Shown: in pieces, positions 54,402-63,352 of the stretch | Numbering within the stretch: the first letter of the stretch is position 1 | Layout of the letters: the number at the start of each line of letters is the position of its first letter | Assembly: GCA_028703175.1 (NCBI GenBank) | Contig: JAQVNJ010000006.1 | Location: 29,935-93,934, forward strand | DNA: 64,000 nt | Source of the DNA: JAAYCB01 sp012744395 | GTDB lineage: Bacteria; Planctomycetota; Planctomycetia; Pirellulales; Thermoguttaceae | Reading direction: 5' to 3' | Program-made: the position numbers and the translations under genes | Notes under the pieces: generated by a model | Told to the model about the DNA's origin: nothing | Seen by the model: the letters and a program-made list of their open reading frames with translations, nothing else | Databases searched by the model: none

Positions 54402-57400
54402 TCAGCGGCTGGCGCCGGGCGGCGCGGCTTCCGGAGGCCGCGGGCCAAACGGCCCCAAGGCGATCGACGCCTTGTTCAGATAGCTGCACGTGCACCGATC
54501 CGTGGCGTCGGGCATGAGCACCAATCCGCCGGCCGGCACGGCGTTGATCCAGCAGCCCGGCCGGATGCCGCCGTAATTCTGCGTGCCGAGTTGGCTTTGC
54601 AGGTCCAGGTAACCGACGACCGCCGAGCGGTAGACCAGCATGTTCGTGCAGCCGGAGAGAATCCCGCATCCATACGAGCGCTGCAGCGCGAAGTCGAGCC
54701 GCTTGCCGCTCGCCAGGTCCCACGCGCCCGGCTGGAGGTACACCGTCCGGCCGTTGATCACCGGTCGGCCCTGGTAGCTGGCCTCGACGTCCCAGCGGCG
54801 CGCGCCGCTGGCGGAGTCGAAGGCCGCCATCCGGCCCCCGAGTTCCGAAGCCAGCTTGAATCTCCAATCCTGGTAGCACATCAGCAGCAGATCGTGCTCC
54901 TCGCTCAGGGCCAGCGTCGTTCCGTAGACCCGGTCGTCCGAGCTCCAAAGCGTTCGCCCCTCTTCGGCATCCAGCGCGACGAGCCTGCCCGGCGGGTGGA
55001 CGTCTTCCGGATCGGGCTTGCCGACGCGCTTTTCGCGATGCCTGTCGCCAGCGGCGATCGGCCGATCGATGAGGTAGACCCGCCCGTCGCCGATCGCGAT
55101 CGCGTTGTGGCGGATCGAGTCCTCCGGCTGATAACGCCAGCGGACGTCACCGCTCACGGCGTCCATGGCAAACAGGAGCATCGCCTCGGTGAACTGGTTG
55201 CGCATGTCCCCCTCGCGATACCGGTAGGTCACCAGGTGCCGCGTGTCGGCCAGCGTGCCGAACAGCGTATTGCCCGACAGCGCGACAATGCCCCAGGTGC
55301 CGGGCGACCCGTCCGGCTGGTCCGGGGCGGGCAACCGGCCGACCAGCGCGCCGCTGGCCGGATCGATCCGCAGGCACTCCTTGCCGGTATGGATATAAAG
55401 CCCCGCCGGGCCCACGCAATAGTTGCTGCCCGTCCCCGAAGTCCCCAGCAGGTGTTCGCCGTCGAAGACCTGTTGAATGCCCGGCAGGGGATACTCCCAG
55501 AGCTTGCGGCCGTTGTAGGCGTTGACGCAGAGGAGGCCGTCAAGGCCCTGGATGAACAGGCGACCGTTGAAGTACAGCGGCGCCCGGCCGCGGCCGTGCC
55601 GGCTGGGGGCCGGAAATGCCAGGTCGTTGAACCACAGCACCCCCAGGCGGCCCGACAGCAGCGTGTCGGTCGAGCAGTTCGAATTGGCCGGGTCGCAATA
55701 TTGGTGCGTCCAATCGCCCGCACCCGCCAGCGGCCCGCGGGTGGCGGTCTCCATCGCGCCCAATCGCCCGAAACAGGCCGCGCCGCCGAACGGGCGGAGG
55801 ATCCGCTGGACCTCGCCCCGCAATGCCGGCATCGCGCCCTCGACCGAACGGCCGCAAACGACCAGGTCGCCAAGATAGTCGGGCAGCGAGCGCGGATCAT
55901 CCACGGCCAGCAACGTGACACGCGTGCCATACAGCCCGGCCTTGTCAAACCGGCGGCGGGCCTCGGCGGCGCGGTCAGGATCGGCGCCCAGCGCGACGAT
56001 CCGCAGATTGCTTTGCCTGGCCAGCGCATAGGCCAGCCCGCCGCTGCCGCAGTCCAGGTCGATGCAATACCCCTCGGTCACGCCCGTCCGCTGGAGGATC
56101 TCCGCCGCGCAGCGATCGTAGTATTCCGGGTTTTCGAAAACCGGCGTTTCGACCTCTGGGCGGATCCGCTTGGGCGGCGATCCGACCGGCTCGCCAAGAC
56201 ACAAGATCGTCCCCGCCGCCGTGGCCACGTAGAGCCGCCCGCCCGTCGCGGCCAGCCCCAGCGGTTCCTCTTCGAGTGGTAGCGGCGCGAACCGCTCTCT
56301 GGCCTCCAGGTCGATCAGGTCGATCCCGAATCCTCCGGGTCCGCGGCCGGCGGAAACGGCCTTCGCGCCGGCGACGATCAGGGCGTTGCCACCATGAGGG
56401 CATGGAACGGACCAGAGGCGCTCAAGGTCGAGGGCGGCCACCGGCGCCCCGCGGCGATCGGGCGCGGATCGCTCCTGGGGACGGGAACCATGCAGCTCGC
56501 CCGACTGCCAGTGAACGATCTGGCGCGGGGTGATCGCGGTCCATCGCGCGGCGAGCTTGGGAAACGACGCATGGCGCGCCCCCGACGCCAGGTCGAACGC
56601 GGACTGGCTGTTGAGAAACCAACGCTCGCCGGCGGTGATTTCCGACCCGCCGAGCTTGCCGTTCTGCTGGAGGTGGAAGTAGCGGAACTGGCCGCTGCGG
56701 CGGTCGAAGGCCGCGGGCACGGCGCGACCGGTCGGCACGAGCAGCAGATCGCCCGAAACCGCCAGGTATCCCTGCGCGGAGACGCCGCTGGCGGCGTTGG
56801 CGCCGGGGTGGGGCTGAGGCATCGAGATTCCACCCGACGAGTCGTTGCACCAGACAGTCCGGCCGCTCTCCGCGTCGAGCGCGTAGAGGTAGATACCTTC
56901 CGACGGCCAGATGCCGGCTCCGAAGTAGACCACCCCGTCGGCCACCACCGGTCCGCCTCGTGCGGGCCATCGGGAGATCAAGCGATCGTTGCCGATAACG
57001 CGGCTTTCGCCCGGCCCCCCGCGGATCCGCCAGAGCAGGCGGCCACGGTCGGCCGAAAGGCAATAGAGGTGGCCGTCGTCGCTGGCGACATACAGCCGGT
57101 CGCCAGCCAGAGCCGGGGCGAACCGGACCGGCCCGTCGCAGAAAAAACTCCACAGCTCTTCCCCGCTCGACGCGTCCAGCGCGTAGACTTTGCAGTCGGC
57201 CGAGCTGCCGAAAAACAAGCGGCCGCCCGAAATCACCGGGTGCGGCGCGCGGTCGAACGGCATCCGCGTGTCGCGGTCCGACCAGGCCGGTTGCGGCCGG
57301 TGGCGCGGCACATATTGCCAGTTGAGCGAGAGACGTTCGGGCAGTTCCTCCGCCGTGTAACCGCTTCGCTGGCAGTCGCCGCGGTAGGTCGGCCATTCGG

Positions 57401-57467
57401 CGCCAGCAGCAACAGACGCCCCGGCGGCCCAGAGTGCCGCCATACCGAGCCAGCCGTTCCATCGCAT
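54402..57467 (-). CDS. PQQ-type beta-propeller interrupted by a methyltransferase-like domain
   Basis: A 1021-aa exported protein; ATG 57467 (GGGAG upstream) opens a signal peptide ending ASVAAGAEW. Residues ~25-430 and ~586-1000 consist of PQQ/BamB-like blades (SGGRLFFGSSADCKVYALDASSGEELW and DGHLYCLSADRGRLLWRI as separate blades; later NGRLFIQGLDGLLCVNAYNG). Between them, residues ~440-570 are a Rossmann-like methyltransferase domain with CIDLDCGSGGLAYALA, VALGADPDRAAEARRRF and a C-terminal RILRPFGGAACF. Methyl-transfer in a secreted propeller would be unusual, so this domain may bind another ligand. No frameshift is visible. It is convergent with yggU. Confidence 0.8.
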   Translation of the reverse strand: MRWNGWLGMAALWAAGASVAAGAEWPTYRGDCQRSGYTAEELPERLSLNWQYVPRHRPQPAWSDRDTRMPFDRAPHPVISGGRLFFGSSADCKVYALDASSGEELWSFFCDGPVRFAPALAGDRLYVASDDGHLYCLSADRGRLLWRIRGGPGESRVIGNDRLISRWPARGGPVVADGVVYFGAGIWPSEGIYLYALDAESGRTVWCNDSSGGISMPQPHPGANAASGVSAQGYLAVSGDLLLVPTGRAVPAAFDRRSGQFRYFHLQQNGKLGGSEITAGERWFLNSQSAFDLASGARHASFPKLAARWTAITPRQIVHWQSGELHGSRPQERSAPDRRGAPVAALDLERLWSVPCPHGGNALIVAGAKAVSAGRGPGGFGIDLIDLEARERFAPLPLEEEPLGLAATGGRLYVATAAGTILCLGEPVGSPPKRIRPEVETPVFENPEYYDRCAAEILQRTGVTEGYCIDLDCGSGGLAYALARQSNLRIVALGADPDRAAEARRRFDKAGLYGTRVTLLAVDDPRSLPDYLGDLVVCGRSVEGAMPALRGEVQRILRPFGGAACFGRLGAMETATRGPLAGAGDWTHQYCDPANSNCSTDTLLSGRLGVLWFNDLAFPAPSRHGRGRAPLYFNGRLFIQGLDGLLCVNAYNGRKLWEYPLPGIQQVFDGEHLLGTSGTGSNYCVGPAGLYIHTGKECLRIDPASGALVGRLPAPDQPDGSPGTWGIVALSGNTLFGTLADTRHLVTYRYREGDMRNQFTEAMLLFAMDAVSGDVRWRYQPEDSIRHNAIAIGDGRVYLIDRPIAAGDRHREKRVGKPDPEDVHPPGRLVALDAEEGRTLWSSDDRVYGTTLALSEEHDLLLMCYQDWRFKLASELGGRMAAFDSASGARRWDVEASYQGRPVINGRTVYLQPGAWDLASGKRLDFALQRSYGCGILSGCTNMLVYRSAVVGYLDLQSQLGTQNYGGIRPGCWINAVPAGGLVLMPDATDRCTCSYLNKASIALGPFGPRPPEAAPPGASR

Positions 57468-57728
57468 GATCTTTCTCCCAGTCGTCCGGACACCGGGGGA
57501 AAAGTCCCCCAGCAACGATTGCTCCGCGCCCCATGGTCGCCATTGAAGATTCGCGATGCAAGCCGGCGGCGGAAAATCGGCCGGCGGGCTGGGGGCCCCG
57601 CGGCCGGGCTGGTATACTGGCACCGCGGCACGGGGATCCGCGATTGTTCTCCATCCCGCCCCCGCGGCGGCGCCCCGGGCATCGAAATGGACCGGTCCCG
57701 CGACCGGCTTGACCGAAAGTGGATCAAC

Positions 57729-59204
57729 ATGACGCCCTGCTCTCCATTTCCGCGGTTTGCCTCCTTCCTAGCGCTCATCGCCAGCGCCGTGATTCTCAGT
57801 CTACCCTCCGCGGCCGGCGCGGAGGGCGAGTGGATCAGGCTGTTCGACGGAAAATCGCTCGACGGTTGGCGGGCGGCGGACCGTCCCCGTACCTGGAAAG
57901 TGGAAGACAAGTGCCTCGTCGCCCAGGCACCGCGGAGCCATCTGTTCTATGTGGGACCGGTCGCGGGACACGATTTCCGCAATTTCGAGCTGGAGGTCGA
58001 AGCCCGCACCGAACCGGCAACCGATTCCGGCGTGTTCATCCACACGCGGTACGGGGAGTCGGGCTCGCCCCAGCAGGGTTACGGAGTCCAGATCGGCAAC
58101 AGCCCCGCCGCTGCCCCCAATCCTTGCGAGTCGATACGCACCGGCGGTCTCCGCGGCGTCCGCAATATCTACAAGGCGTGCGTCGCCGATGGCGAGTGGT
58201 TCCGGGTTCGCGTCCGCGTGGCCGGCAACCGCATCTCGGTCTGGGTCAACGGCCTGCCGACGGTCGACTACCTGGAGCCGGCCGAGCCGGCCCGAACGAG
58301 GCGGCACGCCGGCCGCGTGCTTTCCCACGGCACGATCGCGCTTCAGGGCCACGCCCCCGGCGGGCGCGTCGCCTACCGGTCGGTCCGCATCCGGCTGCTG
58401 CCGGCCGATGCCGATCCGATGGCGATTCCCCGCGCCTCCGACGCGGGCTACGGGGTCGAATTGAGCCCGCTCGATCGGTTCGCCGCCGCGGGGATTCCCG
58501 TCATCGACTACCATGTGCACCTCCGTGGCGGAATGACCGTGGAAAAGGCGATCGACCGCCAGGCGGTGACGGGGATCAACCTGGGCGTGCTCAAGAACAT
58601 CGGCGCCGGCTGGCCGATCGAGACCGACGAGCAGCTTCGCGAGTTCATCGAGTCGGCGCGGCGGAAGCCGGTCTTCGTCGGCCTTCAGGTCAACGACCGC
58701 GACTGGCACCGGAAGCATTCCCCCGAGCTGATCGGCCAACTCGACTTCATCCTGGCCGACACGATGATCATGCCGATGCCCGATGACCAGAGCCCGCCGG
58801 TGAAACTCTGGCTCACCGACGGTTACACGATCGACGATCCCGAAGCCTGGATGGAGCGCTACATTCGGCACAACCTGCGGGTGCTGGCCGAGCCGATCAC
58901 GATCCTGGCGAATCCCACCTATCTGCCCCCGCCGGTCGACAAGCTCTATGACCGGCTGTGGACCGACGAGCGGATGCGGCAGGTGATCCAGGCGGCGGTC
59001 GACAACCGCGTGGCCCTGGAGATCAACGCCCAAAGCGGTCTTCCCCACGATCGGTTCATCCGCATGGCGAAAGCGCTCGGCGCGCGGTTCACCTTCGGCG
59101 CCAATAATTCCGACGACAAGCCGATCGCCTTCACCCGCTGCTTCGAGGCCATCGATCGGTACGGATTGACGAAGGACAAGATGTACGTGCCGGACGGGAA
59201 GTGA
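57729..59204 (+). CDS. Fused DUF1080 domain and amidohydrolase-like TIM barrel, secreted
   Basis: A 491-aa exported protein starting at ATG 57729 with signal FASFLALIASAVILSLPSAAGA. Residues ~35-220 are a DUF1080/3-keto-disaccharide hydrolase-type lectin fold (WIRLFDGKSLDGWRAADRP, DSGVFIHTRYG, GVQIGN). Residues ~240-490 look like a PHP/amidohydrolase barrel (VIDYHVHLRGGMTVEKAI, ITILANPTYLPPPVDKLYDRLW). The metal-binding HVH is seen; the later residues are less clear. A polysaccharide-related role is inferred. It is convergent with larA, 14 nt apart. Confidence 0.75.
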   Translation: MTPCSPFPRFASFLALIASAVILSLPSAAGAEGEWIRLFDGKSLDGWRAADRPRTWKVEDKCLVAQAPRSHLFYVGPVAGHDFRNFELEVEARTEPATDSGVFIHTRYGESGSPQQGYGVQIGNSPAAAPNPCESIRTGGLRGVRNIYKACVADGEWFRVRVRVAGNRISVWVNGLPTVDYLEPAEPARTRRHAGRVLSHGTIALQGHAPGGRVAYRSVRIRLLPADADPMAIPRASDAGYGVELSPLDRFAAAGIPVIDYHVHLRGGMTVEKAIDRQAVTGINLGVLKNIGAGWPIETDEQLREFIESARRKPVFVGLQVNDRDWHRKHSPELIGQLDFILADTMIMPMPDDQSPPVKLWLTDGYTIDDPEAWMERYIRHNLRVLAEPITILANPTYLPPPVDKLYDRLWTDERMRQVIQAAVDNRVALEINAQSGLPHDRFIRMAKALGARFTFGANNSDDKPIAFTRCFEAIDRYGLTKDKMYVPDGK

Positions 59205-59218
59205 GGGGGCGCGGCCGG

Positions 59219-60493
59219 CTAGCTGGCAACGTCCGCGATCACATACGGTCCCTTGGGAATCGCGGCGATCGTGGCCGCGGGGCCATACCGCGCCAGGCAA
59301 TCGGCGACGGCCTGCTCCACCGAGGGCGCTGTCTCCACGAACAGCTTGCCCAGCGTCTCTTCCGGCAGGCCATCCGTGACGACGACCACGCGCGCCTTGC
59401 GAAGCACCTTGGCCAACTCCTCGAGCTGCCACTGGTCCATCACGAAGTAGTCGCTGTGGAGAATCCGGTCCATGAAGGCGTCGACCGACGGATTCTCCTT
59501 GAACAGCCGTTGAAACGGCTCGCTGCCGATCCCCTCGCTCAAGCGGGCCGCCAGGATCACGGTTCCCCCTGGCTTGACAATGTCGGCCGCGGCGACCATT
59601 CCCTTGACCGATTGATAGAACGTCGCGTCGAGCGGATAGCCCGCGGAACTGGTCACAACCACGTCGACCGGCTCCGGCACGGTGTCGACCACCAGGTCGC
59701 GGACGAAGGCCACGCCGGGGAGGAAGGCGGCCTCCATGTCGCCGGCGACGAGTTTCAGAATCCGCCGCTGGGCGTCGATCACCGTGTTGACGATGAAATC
59801 GCAGCCCGCGCGCCGGCCGATCCACGTATTCTCTTCGTGGACCGGGTTGCCATCGAGAACGCCGACCCGCGCATTGGGGTGCTCGAGGAATTTCGGCCCG
59901 TGCCAAGCGCGGACGGTCTCCAGCGCGGCCAGTCCCGGGCAGATGAGCTTGCGGCCGCCGGAAAAACCCGCCATGAAGTGGGGCTCGATCAGGCCGGTGG
60001 TGATCTTCAGGTCCGCCTCGACATAGCGGGAGTCGATCCACACCGGCACTCCCCGCGGGCTTTCGCCTAAATCAGCGTGCTGCTGGCGGTTGAGACCGTC
60101 GTGATTCTCGATCCGGTAGTTGGCGGCCGTCTCCGCGCCGACCATCTCGGCCAATTCGTCGCCCACATTGGGCCGGTGCATGCCGGTGGCGACGAGAATC
60201 AGAATCCCCGCTCGGGGAATCCCGCTCTCTTCGAGCGTGCGAAGAATCGGTGGCAGAATCACCGGGTTGGGCACCGGCCGGGTGACGTCGCTGATCACGA
60301 CGCAGGCGTTCTTCCTGCCCCGCGCCAGCTCGGCGAGCGGCGCGGCGCCGGTTGGCGAGGCCAAGGCGGCCCAGACCGCGGCCGTCGGATCGGCGAGCGG
60401 CTCGGCCTCTCGATACCCCAGACACTTGACCAGATTGGCATCCGGCAGGTCTACTTCGAGCCCTGCCCGGCCATAAGACAGGGCGACGCGCAT
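59219..60493 (-). CDS. larA: Nickel-dependent lactate racemase LarA
   Basis: A 424-aa enzyme interconverting D- and L-lactate, or related 2-hydroxyacids, using a nickel-pincer cofactor. All key residues are in place: GMHRPN (His106), EPHFMAGFSGGRKLICPG (His172 and the cofactor-bearing Lys182) and WHGPKF (His198). Numbers are within two of the Lactobacillus enzyme. The DUF2088 start GLEVDLPDANL is normal. No larB/C/E genes are visible in the window, so the cofactor must be made elsewhere. Confidence 0.88.
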   Translation of the reverse strand: MRVALSYGRAGLEVDLPDANLVKCLGYREAEPLADPTAAVWAALASPTGAAPLAELARGRKNACVVISDVTRPVPNPVILPPILRTLEESGIPRAGILILVATGMHRPNVGDELAEMVGAETAANYRIENHDGLNRQQHADLGESPRGVPVWIDSRYVEADLKITTGLIEPHFMAGFSGGRKLICPGLAALETVRAWHGPKFLEHPNARVGVLDGNPVHEENTWIGRRAGCDFIVNTVIDAQRRILKLVAGDMEAAFLPGVAFVRDLVVDTVPEPVDVVVTSSAGYPLDATFYQSVKGMVAAADIVKPGGTVILAARLSEGIGSEPFQRLFKENPSVDAFMDRILHSDYFVMDQWQLEELAKVLRKARVVVVTDGLPEETLGKLFVETAPSVEQAVADCLARYGPAATIAAIPKGPYVIADVAS

Positions 60494-60675
60494 CAGTCAC
60501 TTCCCCAGCAAACAGCGGCGAGTGAAAATCGTGGGACCGCCGGCGGCGGCCGTGCCGGCAACTCGGGCGGAATGGACTGCTCAACGCGACGCGCGGCCGC
60601 GCTTGCCCTGCCGGCGGGGCCACAACCCGCCTTGGCAAGCCCGCCGGAGCGCTGTCAGACGGGCAGCCAGGCCGG

Positions 60676-60903
60676 CTATTTCTTTTTCTTGTCGGCCTCG
60701 GCGCCCTCCGCCTCCTCGTCCTTCTTCTTCTTTTTCTTCTTCAGCGTGAGCTTGTACACCCGCACCTTGCCCAAGCCGAAAGGGCTGTCGCCTTCGCTCC
60801 AGCGATCCGAGGCCTTCAGACGGTCGATTCTCTCGGCACGGGTGAGAACGCTGCGGCTGCGGATCAGCCCCTTGCGCACCCGAAGGCTCTTGTCCATTGT
60901 CAT
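60676..60903 (-). CDS. Small basic protein of the PVC superphylum
   Basis: A 75-aa highly basic protein. ATG 60903 has GAGGAG 9 nt upstream; a second ATG lies two codons on. The family core (DKSLRVRKGLIRSRSVLTRA, ERIDRLKASDRWSEGDSPFG, LGKVRVYK) is typical of the short protein found in Planctomycetes, Verrucomicrobia and Chlamydiae. The tail is a run of seven Lys followed by an acidic patch and more Lys. A ribosome- or nucleic-acid-related role is likely but unproven. Confidence 0.85.
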   Translation of the reverse strand: MTMDKSLRVRKGLIRSRSVLTRAERIDRLKASDRWSEGDSPFGLGKVRVYKLTLKKKKKKKDEEAEGAEADKKKK

Positions 60904-61474
60904 CGTTCCAATCTCCTCACGTGCGTATTGCTCACCGCGTAATCGCCCACTGGCCGCAACGGGCGCTCCCCGTGGACGATTACCCCGCCGCGGACCCCCA
61001 CGGCGACGATCCGGGCAAAGCTGGTGTTGCTCAAGCGGCCCTCGCGCGGCCGGACTATTGCGTTGGATATCGGCTCGCCCCACAGGGCATCTTTTCGCTG
61101 ATCCGAGAGAATTCCCCGCCGATTGGCACGGGCGCTTCAGCCCGCCCATCGATTGTCAACCGACAAGCCAATCAGTATATGCGCCCCGCGGCGAGACTGC
61201 AAGGAGATTGGACCGCCAATTCCCTTCCGCAGTGGGGGAGCGAACCGAGAACCGCTGGCCGCCAGTCTGTAGGGTGGTCCAGAGCGGGTCAAAACGGTCG
61301 AACCTGCCCGTCCGCGTGGTTTTCCGGAGCCGATTGGGGCGCGACCCCGCCGGACGACCAGCGGCGGCCCACCGCAGGTGTCTCCGCGGACCGTGGAGCG
61401 CCCCCAAGCGCCTGGGCCCGCCCGGCGGTGTGGGGCAGCCGTTCCCAAGCTGGAGCTTGGGAACCGGGATCCGA
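60904..61474. other. Intergenic stretch with two repeat-like elements
   Basis: 571 nt without a gene. It contains TAGGGTGGTCCAGAGCG (61269-61285), similar to 30127-30143, and a perfect palindrome at 61441-61464. No coding frame with a ribosome site is seen. Confidence 0.45.
61441..61464. repeat. Perfect palindromic element, REP-like
   Basis: GTTCCCAAGC (61441-61450) and GCTTGGGAAC (61455-61464) form a perfect 10-bp stem with a TGGA loop. It lies 10 nt beyond the stop of the beta-helix gene. Elements of this wording recur in other bacterial genomes, where they are read as VPKLELGN- or FPSWSLGT-like peptides. Only one copy is visible here; a terminator role is possible but there is no U-tract. 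Confidence 0.5.
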
Positions 61475-63352
61475 TCATTGATGGTCCGCGCCGACCGGGC
61501 CGCCGTCCGGGCGGAGCCGATGGGCCGGGCTGCCGGGCGCGAGCCGGTAGTCGCCCCCTTGCGGATCGACGAACTGCGGGTCGGCAAACACCGAGTGCGG
61601 ATCCAGCCCCGTCGTCCGCTGGTAGTCGGCAAAGCCCGCCAGGCTCTTTCCGAACCACCGCGCGATCACCCCGTCGCGGCTGAACCAGAGGTTGTAGTCC
61701 ACCTCCGGCAGCGTCTTCCAGCCACGATCGTAGCGGCTGCCCCACTCCGTGTGGTTGTAGAAAATGTTGTACTTCACCTCGATTCCCGAGGTGGCCGCCG
61801 TATTGCTGTAGAACATCAGCTGGCTGCCGTTCCGGTCCGGACGCTGGGCGTGCGACCAGACCACGCCCGCCTCGACGCACGTGTTGTTCACGAAGCGGAT
61901 GTTCTCGGTGAGGGCCGTTTCCGGGTGGTTCCAATACTCGAACGAGTATTCGGCGTTGCGGATGAAGTTGTTGCGATAGGTGATATTGACCTGTCTGGAG
62001 TCCGGGCTGCGCCCCTGATTGGTCAGGGCGGCGTCGTAGACCTGCCAGATGCGGCAGCCTTCGACAAGGTTGTCGTGGGCCGCCCCCCAGAACTCGATCG
62101 CGTTGCCGAACCGGACCGGCCGACCGTTGACTGTGTGCTGGTGGGCGCCGCCGATGTAGCCCAGGTCGCAGTTGCGGATCACCAGGTGATGGGTGCCGCC
62201 CCCGCCAAACCCGTGAGACGCCCCATACATGACCGCCAGGCCGTCGTAAACCACGTGGTGGGCGCCCCCCTGGTTGACCACGTGCCCCGCCATCGCCAGC
62301 TCGATGCTCTCGTGGAGGGCCGCCGGGTTGGCCTCCGCGCGGAGGAACACGCGCCACGCCGAGCCGTCGTAAAAGTAGTCGTACGGATTCTCGAGCGCTT
62401 CGACCGACCATTTCTTCCATCCGCAGACCTTGCCGTGATCGAAGATGATGTTGCCCACGTCCACGCAGAGGGGATCGGCGATGTTGGCGGTCACCGCGTA
62501 CAGGTCCTGCGGCCGCAGCTCGAACACCGCGCCGGCCGGCAGGATGCCGCCGAGACGGATGTGCAGGCGGCCCGACCGCGACGAGCGGCTGACGCGGAGA
62601 ATCGCCCGGAATGTCTGCCACTCCGTGCCGATCGAACCGGCCGCCGTGGCGGACCCGCAGCCCGTCCAGGGCGAGCTGCCCTCCAGGATCGCGATCCGGG
62701 GCATGGGAAAGGGCTTGGAGCATCGGGCGAGGAACGTGATTTCCAGCGTCGTCCCCTCCTCGACCGCTACCGCGGGACCCCAAAGCTGCACGTGGTTCGA
62801 CGCCTGGCCGCTCCCGTCGCAGGTGATCTTGACGATCCGGCCCCCTTCGGCGTCTTCTTCCGCCAAGGCGACCCTCGCGCCGGCTTCCTGATGGTGTCGC
62901 CACCGGCCGCTGCGGAGGTCCGCCAGCAGCTCGCCGCGGCGATACTCCATTGGCAGGGTCGCCCAGATGCCGTCCTCCACCTCGACCCAATCTTCCGGCC
63001 TGCTCCGCGGCCGCGAGCCGAGCAGGAGCGGCTTGGGCCCGTCGCCATAGGAGGTGTACGTCACCGGCGCCGACGGTTCGCCGCGCGCCGGCCGAAGCGA
63101 ACCGCGCCACCGCCCCCCGCGCTGGAAGCGGACCGTATCGCCCGGCTTCAGCTCGGCGGCGTTCACCCGCCCCAGGCTCCTCCACGCCGCCTCGGCTGAT
63201 CGGCCATCACGGGCGTCGTCGCCGTCGGCCGAGTTGACATAGAAGACCCGGCCCACCTCGGCCAGATCTCCGTCGTTGGCGAACGCCAGGGTACAAACAA
63301 CCACCGCAGTCAGCATCGTCGCACTTCCGCTTTGCAGTCTTCGGTTCTTCAC
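61475..63352 (-). CDS. Secreted right-handed parallel beta-helix protein
   Basis: A 625-aa exported protein. The start ATG 63352 precedes a signal peptide (MLTAVVVCTLAFA). FYVNSADGDDARDGRSAEAA and WRSLGRVNAAELKPGDTVRF are the usual opening of pectate-lyase-like helix proteins. A carbohydrate-binding-like insertion lies at ~170-290. The helix (GGAHHVVYDGLAVMYG, THHLVIRNCDLGYIGG, NITYRNNFIRNAEYSFEYW) ends near DPQFVDPQGGDYRLAPGSPA. Catalytic residues cannot be fixed from sequence. It may act on polysaccharides; no operon partner is clear. Confidence 0.8.
   Translation of the reverse strand: MKNRRLQSGSATMLTAVVVCTLAFANDGDLAEVGRVFYVNSADGDDARDGRSAEAAWRSLGRVNAAELKPGDTVRFQRGGRWRGSLRPARGEPSAPVTYTSYGDGPKPLLLGSRPRSRPEDWVEVEDGIWATLPMEYRRGELLADLRSGRWRHHQEAGARVALAEEDAEGGRIVKITCDGSGQASNHVQLWGPAVAVEEGTTLEITFLARCSKPFPMPRIAILEGSSPWTGCGSATAAGSIGTEWQTFRAILRVSRSSRSGRLHIRLGGILPAGAVFELRPQDLYAVTANIADPLCVDVGNIIFDHGKVCGWKKWSVEALENPYDYFYDGSAWRVFLRAEANPAALHESIELAMAGHVVNQGGAHHVVYDGLAVMYGASHGFGGGGTHHLVIRNCDLGYIGGAHQHTVNGRPVRFGNAIEFWGAAHDNLVEGCRIWQVYDAALTNQGRSPDSRQVNITYRNNFIRNAEYSFEYWNHPETALTENIRFVNNTCVEAGVVWSHAQRPDRNGSQLMFYSNTAATSGIEVKYNIFYNHTEWGSRYDRGWKTLPEVDYNLWFSRDGVIARWFGKSLAGFADYQRTTGLDPHSVFADPQFVDPQGGDYRLAPGSPAHRLRPDGGPVGADHQ

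Noticed and set aside
54395..54415. CAGCCGC-loop-GCGGCTG hairpin near the convergent ends of yggU and the propeller gene.
   Set aside because: It overlaps the propeller stop codon and has no T-run on the needed side, so a terminator is not supported.
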